The translations under genes and the position numbers were made by a program. This document shows positions 1 through 12,257 of a stretch of DNA of 64,000 bases, one piece after another. Origin of the DNA: Cannabis sativa (taxonomy: Eukaryota > Streptophyta > Magnoliopsida > Rosales > Cannabaceae); assembly GCF_029168945.1 (NCBI RefSeq), contig NC_083602.1, positions 28,693,323-28,757,322 on the forward strand. Direction: 5' to 3'. The notes below the pieces were generated by a model, which was not told the origin of the DNA, ran no database searches, and was given only the letters and a program-made list of their open reading frames with translations. Each line of letters begins with the position of its first letter. Position 1 is the first letter of the stretch.

Positions 1-900
1 CTTGTTTAAACTCTCAATGGATTTTAATCACTAGTGTCTTCCAAATCATAAGAAGGTAAAGTTCCACGAAACTCTCCCACTACGACAAGGTACCGTGAAT
101 TATGTCGAAGAAAACTAAATGGTATTGACCTCTTCAGTTGTGTTAAGACAACAGAGGCAGTGGGATCATCTTGTGACGAATAAAATGATAGAACACTTAT
201 GGAATCAAGAAAAAAATTATCTCCTTTATTTGCTACTTTATTTTCAGACTTAGTCATTTTCTTAGAAAAGTAGTATTTTTTTAAACAAACACTTTCTTAT
301 CTAATGACTATGGGATGATCCGCCCCTAATCACTTAGAATAGCTAACAAACATGCAAACCAGGGTTAGCAGTTCTAGCTTTTCTTAAGATTTCGATTAGG
401 TCATCCATAAATCTAGTAATGATTTAAATTAAGTATACAACCATTGCATCATTCTGAAATTATATTACCATAGAAGGATTTAGGCATCGACTAGTAACTA
501 ATTATGAATATGCAAATTGAATTTTTGGGGAGGTAAGTTTGGATATAATTCAAAAATCAAATTAATGATCTTTGAATTGCATATCTACTAACTTTTTCTC
601 CACCCCTATTAGTTCGCAAGATCTTTAATCACTTACCATTGCCAGAAATTCATGAAATTTTTCAAACATTTCAAATTTCTTTTGCATAAGGTAAAATCTA
701 GAGTGATCGTTTTAAGAATACAACGGAAACTCATATCCACCCCTGAATGTACATCCATCTGCGAATGAGATGAACTTAATTTCAGTGGATATAGGCATAT
801 TAACTCTTTGCAGAGAATGATCTTGTCAAAACCTCTATGAACAAGATACAAATGCCATAGATTTATAAAATATGTGATTGTATCTTTTGATGACTTAAGT
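1..900 (-). pseudogene. Copia pol remnant in E1 (GAG-pre-integrase, integrase, C-terminal linker)
   Basis: This is decayed polyprotein coding that reads right to left in several frames. Near 851-790 a GAG-pre-integrase-like stretch reads YLVHRGFDKI, aligning with the family pattern LWHLRLGH.G. At about 600-635 the integrase motif reads LRTNRGGEK, where family members have LRSDRGGE; the second catalytic Asp is therefore Asn (codon AAT, against GAT in E2). At 240-300 the pattern KVFV..NTTFLRK matches the segment after integrase. At 24-150 the text CRSGRVSR..SYDLE resembles the SGR linker before the RT. Stops and frameshifts exclude function. Confidence 0.75.
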
Positions 901-1377
901 TTAGTTACATCAAAGAGTTCTTAGAATAGTGCAAGTGGATTTTGGTCAAAGAATACTAAACTCATACAGTTTGAATCCATTGAAAGAAAATGGTTATTAA
1001 ACACTTGTGAAAGTGTTGGACCACCACTACTAATCTAACTCTATGATTTGCCTATACAAGTAGGAGATTTCTAAGATTGAGGATTTAAATCATTTTGGGA
1101 TAGAATTCCGGGAATATAATCATATGCGTCATTTAATATAGAATGACATAAAATAATTTATAGACCATTGATCCAATGTTATGTTATTAAGCTGATTCGA
1201 AATGAATAAGCTAAGAGGAATTAGGATAATTTCGTTTTAAATAAGAATCCAACGATGCTCCGATTAGTGAGAGTCAAAGTAATCTTATTTATACAATCTT
1301 CTTGTTTCATATTGTAAAATACTAGTTTAAGGTGTCATCAATTAATGAACAGCTAGATGTTGCATATACAATATTTA

Positions 1378-1490
1378 TCTTTCGAGATCTAACACTATTA
1401 TGTTAGTCTAATGGTGAAAATCCATTAGAGATTTATCTCATTAGAAAAACAAACCAAGTTAGACCAACAATGAAGATTCGAAATTAAACT
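1378..1490 (-). pseudogene. Copia gag N-terminal remnant in E1
   Basis: On the minus strand the stretch keeps the order NEIN..., FTI.LTN and IIVLDLER. This resembles the N-terminal region of plant Copia gag (UBN2 type: NG.NF..W...N...VL). The frame is broken several times. The same remnant recurs in E2 (11640-11710) and E4 (47000-47070), so the decay is largely shared by these copies. Confidence 0.5.
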
Positions 1491-1619
1491 ACAATTTAAT
1501 AACAGAAAATAACATGGTTCAATATAAATTCATACACAATTCAGAAATAATTAATCACATAGCAAGTAGGAATGATAAGTGAAAATACTAAAACATATAA
1601 TCCTAAATAATTTCCAAGG

Positions 1620-1960
1620 TCTTCAACAAATTGATATCAGTGTCCCGTTTAGGCGAGAGTCAGTGATACCATCCATTGAATAGAGTTGTCAGCTCATCTA
1701 AAATGATAAACATTCTAGCAACCTTTTATTCGATCAAGATTGGAATCCTGCGTTGTCCCATTTAGGCGAGAGTCAAGGCTATTCTATCTTATGAGCTTCC
1801 ACCATTGTTTATATTCTTGCAAGTCTTATACAGTCGCCACCATTAGGGTGATCAATACTATATAAAAAACTTACAAGATTACTTATCTTACGAGATTAAA
1901 CGGTGCTAACTTGCTAATGAACGTTCCTCCATTAGGGAGGATTACTCACTAAAACAATAG
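1620..1960 (-). repeat. Conserved pre-gag block (E1 copy)
   Basis: This non-coding block is kept in all five Copia internals in the window. It holds two copies of a CTCGCCTAAACGGGAC-type motif about 110 bp apart. It also holds two short hairpins with CTAAT/ATTAG loops (CCTCC-GGAGG and CACC-GGTG). It lies immediately upstream of gag. Function unknown. Confidence 0.7.
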
Positions 1961-3273
1961 CTATGTAAAACCAACAATGGAGATCGAATATCCTAATAAT
2001 AATAAAGCTCATTATTTAATGAAAGTTGTATTTTCTTCTAATATTTATTTTAAATATATATTTATTTAATTAAAATTTCCAATTTAGAATGAAAAATTCT
2101 AAATATAAATTTTAATGTAATATTTATAAATTATATTTAGATGGATATGAAAATAACGTGAATTATTTCCATCTAAGTAATAATTTTCATAAATATCTAG
2201 AAAATTATTCAATTTAAGTTGTTTCAAAATTAATTTAAATTCATTTACAACTCAAATTTAATTTTCTATAAATATATATTTCATTTCGAAAAAATGAAGT
2301 GTATAAGAATACTACTTTCGAAAATGCTTTAAAATAAACATAAATCCTGGAAAATTACTATAATTTTATGTTGGCCCAAAATTAATTAATAAAAATTAAT
2401 TTTCAACAAAAAATATAATTTTCCTATTTAATTAAATATTTAAGAAAAATTTTAAATATTTAAGTATCATGATAAAGAATCAACTTAAATTTTAATTTTC
2501 TATTTAATTAAATATCACTAGAAAAAATACTTCAAGCAAAACAGATAATATCTATCTAGACTTTCATGGACTAATTAATTCAATTTCTAATTATAATATA
2601 TTTTAGTTCATTTATTTTAATTAATTATAAAATGAAAAAATCATTGATTTAAGTTGGTCCAAAATAAATAATTTTCAACTTTAATCTATTTTTCAAATAA
2701 AATTCGAAATTTCTGCATCAAAGTGATGCAATTTCGAAATTGTGAGAAAAAGATTAATAAAATAAAATAAAATATATTTTGAAAATTATTCAAATTTAGG
2801 TTATTCTGAAATAAGATTCCAAACTTAAAATAGTTTCCAACTTTAATTAAATAACATGAAAATAACAATATTTAAGTATCATGATGAAAATCAACTTAGA
2901 TATTGAAATTTTCAATTTAATGAAATGTATTAAATTCAAGAAATAAATAATTAAGTATAGAGGAAACTTAATTATTAATTCTAGTTTAATACTAGGAAAA
3001 TATCCTAACCTTAGATTGTACCAAAATTAATTATTAAACAATTAATTTCACAATCAATGATATTTTTCTATTTAATATTAAAAATAATAACTAGTACCGA
3101 AATAACTATCTAGAATATATATCATTAACTAAGTGTTTTTCTAAAATTAACTTTAAAATATTAAAATGAAAAATAAATTTCATATATTTTAAAAGTTAAT
3201 TATGTTGCTAATTCAATTTTAATTAGGTTAGACTAATATAATTAACCTAATACAATTATTTAAATAAGGCAAA

Positions 3274-3368
3274 TGGGCCTTCACAATTGGTGTAGTTCAT
3301 GTGAGGGGGAGCTGGGTTCAGTATGTCGTACCCACTTCTATTGGCCCCCAACTCTCACACAAGGCCCA
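3274..3368 (-). repeat. Conserved GC-richer island bounded by TGGGCCTT / AAGGCCCA (E1)
   Basis: An 8-bp inverted repeat, TGGGCCTT...AAGGCCCA, encloses about 80 bp that are well kept in E1, E2, E3 and E5. In E4 the far arm is AAGGCCTA. More TGGGC-type hexamers follow within about 200 bp. The surroundings are extremely AT-rich. Confidence 0.65.
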
Positions 3369-4519
3369 AAAGAGAGGAATTTAACCTTTAAATAAACAAT
3401 TGTTATTCATTGAGTAAGTCCAAATCTAATTGGGCCTAAATAAAATTACTTATGTGAAATTTTATTTTAGCAACCTAGTTCATTTACTCAGTAAAACTTA
3501 AATGGGCTTCCTATATGCATCTAAGCCCAATAGCAAACATATAGGCTCACACATGTCAAATGAAATGGATGGGCCCTATCATGTTACTAGGTTTACACAG
3601 ATGAAAGAAGTACAAAATTTACCTGTTACAAATTATTTATAAGATCTATTGACAATTGGACTATGATTAAAATCAGATCATTGGATTTGTCAACAAGTTA
3701 ATCATAGCAATTTAGATCAAATAAATAATTGGTTTGAAATTTTTTTTTTGAATAAACAATATAAAATAAACAAACATTGTCCATGTAACAGATGTGAAAT
3801 AAGATATTAATATAATTAAATTATTATTCTTAAACTAACCAAATAAATTTTTGAAAATTTATGGTTATTAGAACAAACCTTAAATTCTCAAAATAAAGGA
3901 AACTAATTTTTTTTTTTTTTAAAAAATATCTAGGTTTATCAAATTAAATTAAATATCTAATAAGATCAATGATTTGAAAGAAAGAATCTTCAATATCACT
4001 TTCATATCTTATAATTTAATTAAAATAAACTAATTTTAAAATAGATATGGTTAGATAATTATTATTTTAGGAAAATAATAAATAAATAATAATTACCATA
4101 ATTATATGTCAAAATATCTCGAATTAAGCAATATTCAAATTTCTACAAAATATCTAAGTTATTTAAATATTTAAGATATGATTTATATATTTCCAATAAG
4201 GAAAAAAATGATATATATATAGAAAAAATATCATTTTTAAACTTATAATTTATAAATAATTAAATATTTAACAAAATAACAAATTTTGAATTTGAAAATA
4301 TTATGGTAAGTATATCTATAAAAATATCTATGTTAATTTCAAATTTATTAATTATTTAATTTGTCATATAAGATAATTTTAATATAATATTTTACATAAA
4401 AAGACAAAGTTATCTTTTAATTTAAAATATGTTAAATATCAAAATATCTAATGTTATAATTAAATAATAAAAAATATTAAAGAAGTTAACAAATTCTTAA
4501 ATCTGACCATATTAGGAAA

Positions 4520-4640
4520 TATTTAACATTGGAAATATTCTAAATTGGAAATATTTAAAAAAGGAAATGTTTCAAATTGGAAATATTTAAAATTGGAAAT
4601 ATTTCAAATTGGAAAAATCTAAAATAGGAAAAATCGGATT
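4520..4640. repeat. Degenerate short tandem repeats, AAATTGGAAATATTT type
   Basis: Roughly seven imperfect 15-16 bp units built on ATTGGAAATATTTAAA sit about 340 bp inside the PBS. The reverse-complement counterpart is at 8465-8575 in E2. Confidence 0.6.
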
Positions 4641-4978
4641 TTGGGAAACAATCCCATAAAAAATCGGATTTTGGGGAAAAATCCCACAAAATTCGCAATT
4701 GATGCACCCACTCAACCGCCTTGAATCCCGATTTTCCAAAATTCATAACTTTTTCAATTTTTAATGGGAATCGAGTTCCGTAAAAAACAAAATTGCTTAA
4801 TTTTTCACAAGGAATCCAAATAAAATATTTTAAAAAATAGAAAAAATATTTTTCATGGAAAAAGGTACTGTACAACACATACATTCATCACATAAGCACA
4901 TAAACCAACATGAAACCATCCAAATGAACACAAAACATCGTTTTAATTCATATTTCATGAAAGTAAATCATTACCATG

Positions 4979-4990
4979 GCTCTGGTGCCA
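4979..4990 (-). other. E1 primer binding site (tRNA-Met type)
   Basis: The minus strand reads TGGCACCAGAGC, two bases inside the 5' LTR. It matches the plant initiator tRNA-Met complement TGGTATCAGAGC at 10 of 12 positions. Confidence 0.8.
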
Positions 4991-4992
4991 GT

Positions 4993-6818
4993 TGTTGGAA
5001 ATATTTTACCAGGATTTAGATTTACTACCAAGTATGTTTGATTAACATCCTAATATGAATTCTAAAACAATGAAATAAACACATAAGAGTTTAAGAAAAC
5101 CTTACATTGGGTGCAGCAGAATATTATGACTCCTTCCATTCAGATCTCTAGCCCTTGATTCCTTTCTGTAGCAGAGCATAATCAAGATCTAAATCTGGAT
5201 CTTCTTCTCTCCTTCTTATTGGTGCTGATTTTCCACAGTCTTAGATACTATGATTGAGGTACCACTTGATGTGTGTGGGCGCTACTCATCACTCAAAGGA
5301 ATTTTGAAAAAAATAGAGAAGAAAGAGAGGGAGAGTGGCGGCTTCAGAGTGTTTGAGAAAATAATCAGTAAAGTGTGTGTGAAACTTGAAGCCTTTACCT
5401 TCTATTTATAGAATACCACATAGGGTTAAGGTTGAATTACTTGGCATTTGAAAATGAAAAATAAAATGATAAAAGGAAACAAAGTGGCTGGAAATAGAAA
5501 ATGGAAACAAGCCTCTCACTTTTGCAACTTTCCTATTTTATCATTCCTAGTTTCCCATTCTCCAAAATTGCCAATTTTCTCATTCAACCACATAAATGTC
5601 AAATCTAATTATTTAATATCTATAATTAATTATTAAATAATATATTGTCATTTATTTTAGTTATTAATAAAAACTAATCAAAGTTTCCCAATTAATAAAT
5701 ATACCCTTTAAAGTCTCTACTTACTGTTTTACCCTTGCTTAGTGAAAATTCATAAAGTAGACATAGTCAAACTTTTAGAATTATAATTGATTAATTAAAA
5801 TCAATTAACTGAGTCTTACAAGCAGTATGGTCTCAACTAGTATGGGGACCATGGGTCTATATAACCGAGCGTCCAATAAGTTGAACCAAATTTACCAAGT
5901 AAATTCCCTAACTTATCAATTTCTTATTGAATCCACACTTAGAACTTGGAATTGCACTCTCAGTCATATAGAACGCTCTATATGTTCCATGATAAAGACA
6001 GGTCATTAGTTATCCATTGTTATAATCCTAATGTGATCAATGACCCTCTAATAGATGATCTACATTGAAAAGGCACTAAGTTACCGTTACACCTTCAATG
6101 TATTTTATCCTTAAAACACTTAGCTCCGTATAAATGATATTTTAGCAAAGTGAAATGAGATCTCCACCATTTATCTCTGTTTAGCCAAGCTCGAAGGATA
6201 TCATTGTTTCACTTCTAAATTCCTATAAAAGTTATAGATTCCATATTTATGGTAGCGCTCCCACTCAATTATACTATCATGTTCCCAAAATGTACGTATC
6301 ACCCTGACCCAAAAGTAGGCTTAACTAACAAATCAAAGAACATGTATAGTACTCTTAAGATCGAACCTAACCATATCAGGATTAAGATCATTTGATCTAG
6401 GATCAACAAGTGATATTGAATTGAATAGATATTACGTTAAGTTTTAATATATCTAATCAAAGTTCAATATCGGTCCCTTCCGATGTATACTCCATACATC
6501 CGATACTGGTAAACTTTGCTAATGTCCTGGAAAGGACCTAACACTTTTCCAAGGTGTAAGAATACCTATCGCTGATTATACCATGTCAGTCTAAATCCAG
6601 TGTTCTGACAAATCAGGTAATACATTTTCGAACATATAATTAAGATTATATTCCACTGTGCTGACAACACTATAATCTTTAACAAATTCATATGTTCTGG
6701 AAATAATTAGGAAATAAATCATGTGAACCATGCAACATAAAATGTTATTTCTGATCTTTATTAATAAGTAAATCTGATTATATTGAAATGGGTTTTATTT
6801 AGGGCACAAAACCCAACA
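4993..6818 (-). repeat. E1 5' LTR, complete (1826 bp)
   Basis: On the plus strand it begins TGTTGGAAAT and ends ACCCAACA, giving TG...CA termini. A PBS adjoins its left end and a truncated opposite-orientation LTR its right end. The length agrees with the E2 3' LTR (1839 bp). Confidence 0.88.
5402..5410 (-). promoter_or_regulatory. E1 LTR TATA box
   Basis: TATAAATAG on the minus strand is kept at the equivalent place in the LTRs of E2, E3, E4 and the solo LTR, upstream of the conserved U5-like segment. It is the likely Pol II core promoter of the element. Confidence 0.65.
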
Positions 6819-8104
6819 GGTAGTGCAATTGAGTGGGAGCGCTAACATAAATATGGAATCTATAGCTTCTATCTGGCGAATAGAGAGTAAATGATGATTT
6901 CCTTCGAGCTTAACCAAACAAAAATAAATGGTGGAGTACTCATTTCACTTAGCTGAAATATCATTTATACAGGGTTAAGTGTTTTAAGGATAAACTACAT
7001 TGTAGGGTGTTACAGTAATTTAATCCCTTTACAGTGTAAATCATCTATATAGAGGATCATTGATCAAATTAGGATTATAACAATGGATAACTAATGACGT
7101 ATCTATATCGTGGAACATATAGAGCGTTCTATACGACTGAGAGTGCAATTCCAAGTTCTACGAGTGGATTCAATAAGGAATTAATAAGTTAGGGAATTTA
7201 CTTGGTGAATTCAGTTCGACTTATTGGAAGCTCAGTTATATAGACCCATGGTCCCCATACTAGTTGAGACCATACTGCTTGTAAGACTTAGTTAATTGAT
7301 TTTAATTAATCAATTATAATTCTAGAAGTTAGACTTTGTCTACTTTATGAATTTTCACTAACCAAGGGCGAAATTGTAAAGAAAAGAGATTCTAGGTTTA
7401 TTTATTAATTAAGATACTTTATATGTCTAAATTAATAAATATATTAAATGGCAATATTATTTAATAATTATTTTTAAGTTATTAAATAATTAGAACTGGC
7501 ATTTGAATGGTTAAATTGGAAAATTGGCATTTTTGAGAAATTAGGAATGGAAAATAACAAAATGGGAAAGTTGCAAAGTGAGGCCTAATTTCCTTATATG
7601 GGCCGCCCACTACGCATAGGCTTTTACCATTTTATTTTTCTATTATTTTAATGCCACACAATTCTAACCTAAACCTAGAGGGCATTCTATAAATAGAAAG
7701 TGTTGCCTTCAGGAAACTCATAATTTTGCACATTTGTTTCTTTCAGAAAAAGCCTACACACCACTTTCTCTCTCTTTTCTTCTCTCAAATTTCAAAACCC
7801 TTGAGTGATAGAGTAGTGCCCACACACATCAAGTTGTACCTCAATCATAGTATGTAAGACTATGGAAAATCAACCTCAAAGAAGGAGAGAAAGAGATCCA
7901 CGTTCAGATCTTGATTATGCTCTGCTACAGAAAGGAATCAAGGGCTAGAGATCTGAATGGAAGGAGTCATTATATTCCACTGCACCCAATGTAAGGTTTT
8001 CTTAAACTCTTATGTGTTTATTTTTATTGTTTTAGAATTCATATTAGGATGTTAATGAAACATACTTGGTAGTAAATCTAGATCCTCGTAAAATATTTCC
8101 AACA
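6819..8104 (+). repeat. E2 5' LTR, 3' portion
   Basis: It matches 36119-37391 of E2's own 3' LTR. The first 566 bp are missing because E1 is inserted there. The end TTTCCAACA is followed directly by the PBS. Confidence 0.87.
7688..7696 (+). promoter_or_regulatory. E2 5' LTR TATA box
   Basis: TATAAATAG lies about 410 bp before the LTR end, in the same context as in the other LTRs of this family. Confidence 0.65.
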
Positions 8105-8106
8105 AC

Positions 8107-8118
8107 TGGTATCACAGC
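8107..8118 (+). other. E2 primer binding site
   Basis: TGGTATCACAGC matches TGGTATCAGAGC at 11 of 12 positions and starts two bases after the LTR. Confidence 0.85.
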
Positions 8119-11090
8119 TATGGTAATGATTTACTTTCATGTAATATGAATTAAAACGATGTTTTATATGTTTTGTGTTGATTTGGATGGTTTCATGTTG
8201 GTTTATGTGCTTATGTGATGAATATATGTGTTGTACGAAATTTTTTCATAAAAAATAATTTTTCTATTTTGAAAATATTTTATTTGGATTCCTTGTGAAA
8301 AATTAAGCAATTTTCATTTTTACGGAACTCGATTCCGATAAAAATTGAAAGAGTTATGATTTTTGGAAAATTGGGGTTCAATGGTTCCTCACAAATTGCG
8401 ATTTTTCGGATTTTTTTCCCCAAAAATCCAATTTTTTCATGGGATTGTTTCCCAAAATTCAATTTTTTCAATTTTAGATTTTTCCAATTTGAAATATTTT
8501 CAATTTTAAATATTTCCAAATTTGAAATATTTCCATTTTTTAAATATTTCTAATTTGGAATATTTCCAATTATAGTAAGATTTAAAAATTTGTTAACTTC
8601 TTTAATATTTATATATTATTTAATTATAAGATTAGATATTTTTATATTTAACATATTTTAAATTAAAAGATAACTTTGTCTTTTTTATTTAAAATATTAT
8701 ATTAAAATTATCTTCTATGACAAATTAAATAATTAATAAATTTGAAATTAACATAGATATTTTTATAGATACACTTACCATAATATTTTCAAATTCAAAA
8801 TTTGTTATTTTGTTAAATATTTAATTATTTATAAATTATAAGTTTAAAAATGATATTTTTCTATATGTATCATTTTTTTTTCTTATTGGAAATTTATAAA
8901 TCATATCTTAAATGTATAAATAACTTAGATATTTTGTAGAAATTTGAATATTGCTTAATTCGAGATATTTTGACATATAATTATGGTAATTATTATTTAT
9001 TTATTATTTTCTTAAAATAATAATTATCTAACCATATCTATTTTAAAATTGATTTATTTTATTTAAATTATAAGATTTGAAAGTGATATTGAAGATTCTT
9101 TCTTTCAAATCATTGAACTTATTTGATATTTAGTTTAATTTTATTCAAATAAACCTAGATATTTTGAAATTAGTTTTTTTATTTTGAGATTTTAAGGTTT
9201 GTTTTAACAACCTTAAATTTTCAAAATTTATTTGGTTAGTTTAAGAATAATAATTTAATTATATTAATATCTTATTTCACATTTGTTACATGGACAATGT
9301 TTGTTTAATTTATATTGTTTATTCAAAAACTTTTTTAACAAACCTATTATTTATTTGATCTAAATTGCTATGATTAACTTGTTGACAGATCCAATGATCT
9401 GATTTTAATCATAGTCCAATTGTCAATAGATCTTATGAATAATTTGTAACAGGTAATTTTTGTACTTCTTTCATCTGTGTGAACCTAGTAACATGATAGG
9501 GTCCATCCAAATCATTTGACCTGTGTGAGCCTATGTTTGCTATTAGGCTTAGATGCATATAGGAAGCCCATTTAAGTTTTACTAAGTAAATGGACTAGGT
9601 TGCTAAAATTTGACATAAGTAATTTTATTTAGGCCCAATTAGATTTGGGCTTATTCAATGAATAACAATTGTTTATTTAAAGGTTAAATTTCTCTCTTTT
9701 GGGCCTTGTGTGAGAGTTGGGGGCCAATAGAAGTGGGTACGACATACTGAACCCAGCTCCCCCTCACATGAACTACCCCAATTTTGAAGGCCCATTTGCC
9801 TTATTTAAATAATTGTATTAGGTTAATTATATTAGTCTAACCTAATTAAAACTGAATTAGCAACATAATTAACTTTTAAAATATATGAAATTTATTTTTC
9901 ATTTAATATTTTAAAGTTAATTTTAGAAAAAACACTTAGTTAATGATATATATTCTAGATAGTTATTTCTAGTACTAGTTATTATTTCTAATATTAAATA
10001 GGAAAATATCATTGATTGTAAAATTAATTGTTTCATAATTAATTTTGGTACAATCTATGTTTAGTATATTTTTCTAGTATTAAACTAGAATTAATAATTA
10101 AGTTTCCTCTATACTTAATTATTTATTTCTTGAATTTAATACATTTAATTAAATTGAAAATTTCAATATCCAAGTTGATTTTCATCATGATACTTAAATA
10201 TTGTTATTTTCATGTCATTTAATTAAAGTTGAAAATTATCTTAAGTTTGGAATCTTATTTCAGAATAACTTAAATTTGAATAATTTTCAAAATATATTTT
10301 TTATTTTATTTTATTAATTTTTTCCCAAAATTTCGAAATTGCATTTCTTTAATGTAGAAATTTCGAATTTTATTTGAAAAATAGATTAAAGTTTAAAATT
10401 ATTTATTCTAATTTTGGACCAACTTAAATCAATAATTTTTTCATTTAATGATTAATTAAAATAAATGAACTGAAATATATTATAATTAGAAATTGAATTA
10501 ATTAGTCAATGAAAGTCTAGATAGATATTATCTATTTTGCTTGAAGTATTTTTCTAGTGTATTTAATTAAATAGAAAATTAATATTTAAGTTGATATTCA
10601 TCATGATACTTAAATATTTGAAATTTTTCTTAAATATTTAATTAAATAGGAAAATTATATTTTTGTTGTAAATTAATTTTTATTAATTTTTGGGCCAACA
10701 TAAAATTAAGATAATTTTTCCAGGATTTATTTTATTTTATTTTAAAACATTTTCGAAAGTAGTATTCTTATACACTTCATTTTTCGAAATGCAATATTTA
10801 TTTATAGAAAATTAAATTTGAGTTGTAAATTAATTTAAATTAATTTTGAAACTACTTAAATTGCATATTTTTCTAAATACTTATGGAAATTATTACTAAG
10901 ATGGAAATAATTCACGTTATTTTCATATCCATCTAAATATAATTTATAAGTATTACATTAAAATTTATATGTAGAATTTTTCATTCTAAATTGGAAATTT
11001 TAATTAAATAAATATATATATTAAAGTAAATAAATTAAAATAAGTTTCAGAAGAAAATACAACTTTCATTAAATAATGAGCTTTATTATT
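8119..11090 (+). other. E2 leader, AT-rich, non-coding
   Basis: About 3 kb with no supportable ORF. It is homologous in reverse complement to 1990-4978, so the E1 and E2 leaders form the arms of a large imperfect inverted repeat. The TGGGCC island is at 9700-9794. Confidence 0.75.
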
Positions 11091-11094
11091 AGGA

Positions 11095-11475
11095 TATTCG
11101 ATCTCCATTGTTGGTTTTACATAGCTATTGTTTTAGTGAGTAATCCTCCCTAATGGAGGAACGTTCATTAGCAAGTTAGCACCGTTTAATCTCAAAAGAT
11201 AAGTATATTTGTAAGTGTTTTATATGGTATTGATCACCCTAATGGTGGCGACTGTATTTGACTTACAAAATATGAAACAATGGTGGAAGCTCATAAGATA
11301 GAATAGCCTTGACTCTAGCCTAAACGGGACAACGCTGGATTCCAATCTTGATCAAATAAAAGGTTGCTAGAATATTTATCATTTTAGATGAGCTGACAAA
11401 TCTATTCAATGGATGGTATCACTGACTCTCGCCTAAACGGGACACTGATATCAGTTTGTTGAAGACCTTGGAAAT
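11095..11475 (+). repeat. Conserved pre-gag block (E2 copy)
   Basis: Hairpins CCTCC-CTAAT-GGAGG (11145-11159) and CACC-CTAAT-GGTG (11235-11247) are followed by two CTCGCCTAAACGGGAC-type motifs (11311-11330 with one mismatch, and 11424-11443). A looser third relative lies near 11812 (CTCTCGCTAATCGG). Confidence 0.7.
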
Positions 11476-11599
11476 TATTAAGGATTGTATGTTTTAGTAT
11501 TTTCACTTGTCATTCCTACTTGCTATGTGATTAATAATTTCTGAATTGTGTATGAATTTATATTGAACCATGTTATTTTCTGTTATTAAATTGTAGTTT

Positions 11600-12050
11600 A
11601 ATTTCGAATCTTCATTGTTGGTATAACTTGGTTTGTTTTTCTAATGAGATAAATCCCTAATGGATTTTCACCATTAAACTAACATAATATTGTTAGATCT
11701 CGAAAGATAAATATTGTATATGCAACATCTAGCTGTTCATCAATTGATGACACCTTAGACTAGTAGTTTACAATATAAAACAAGAAGATTGTATAAATAA
11801 GATTACTTTAACTCTCGCTAATCGGAGCATCGTTGGATTCTTATTTAAAACGAAATTATCCTAATTCCTCTTAGCTTATTCATTTCAAATTAGCTCAATG
11901 ACATATCATTGGATGAATGGTCTATAAAGCATATAAAGTCATTCTATATTTTCTCTTAAGAATTTAAATGACAAATTTGATTATATTCCCGAAATTCTAT
12001 CCCAAATGATATAAATCCTCAATCTTAGAAATCTCCTACTTGTATGGGCA
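11600..12050 (+). pseudogene. Copia gag remnant in E2
   Basis: A broken gag N-terminus. At 11678-11707 the frame reads TNIILLDLER, preceded by out-of-frame NEIN and FTI words, like the N-terminal UBN2 gag pattern. Downstream to 12050 no domain can be recognised. It is much more decayed than the gag in E3 and E5 and appears to belong to a different gag lineage. Confidence 0.5.
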
Positions 12051-12257
12051 AATCAACTTAGAGTTAAATTAGTAGTGGTGGTCCAAGAAAGAATTACTCA
12101 TCATACAGTTACACTTTCACAAGTGTTTAATAACTATTTTCTATCAATGGATTAAAATTGTATGAGTTGAGTATTCTGTGACCAGAATCCACTTCACTAT
12201 TCTAAGAACTCTTTGATGTAACTAAATCAAGTCCTCAAGAGACACCACCAAATAAAT

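Larger units (their letters stand above)
1990..4978 (-). other. E1 leader, AT-rich, non-coding
   Basis: About 3 kb of very AT-rich sequence lies between the PBS and the pre-gag block. I see no gene. It contains the conserved TGGGCC island (3274-3368) and a cluster of degenerate 15-16 bp repeats near the PBS (4520-4640). Homologous leaders are in E2, E3, E4 and E5. Confidence 0.75.
1..6818 (-). mobile_element. Copia element E1, partial (left end off-window)
   Basis: This is a Ty1/Copia retrotransposon on the minus strand. It has a complete 5' LTR (4993-6818), a tRNA-Met-type PBS (4979-4990), a long AT-rich leader, a pre-gag conserved block and broken gag-pol reaching position 1. The RT/RNase H end and the 3' LTR lie beyond the left edge. 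At 6819 it abuts a copy of the same LTR in the opposite orientation that lacks its first 566 bp. I infer that E1 inserted into the 5' LTR of E2, which makes ggtag (6819-6823) the expected TSD. Confidence 0.88.

Noticed and set aside
1620..1960. CRISPR-like or tRNA-like array in the pre-gag block
   Set aside because: There are only two or three motif copies with long unequal spacers, no cloverleaf, and a plant nuclear context.
4993..6818. Host promoter and gene suggested by TATAAATAG and CT-rich sequence
   Set aside because: It is an LTR repeated many times in the window. No host exon follows.
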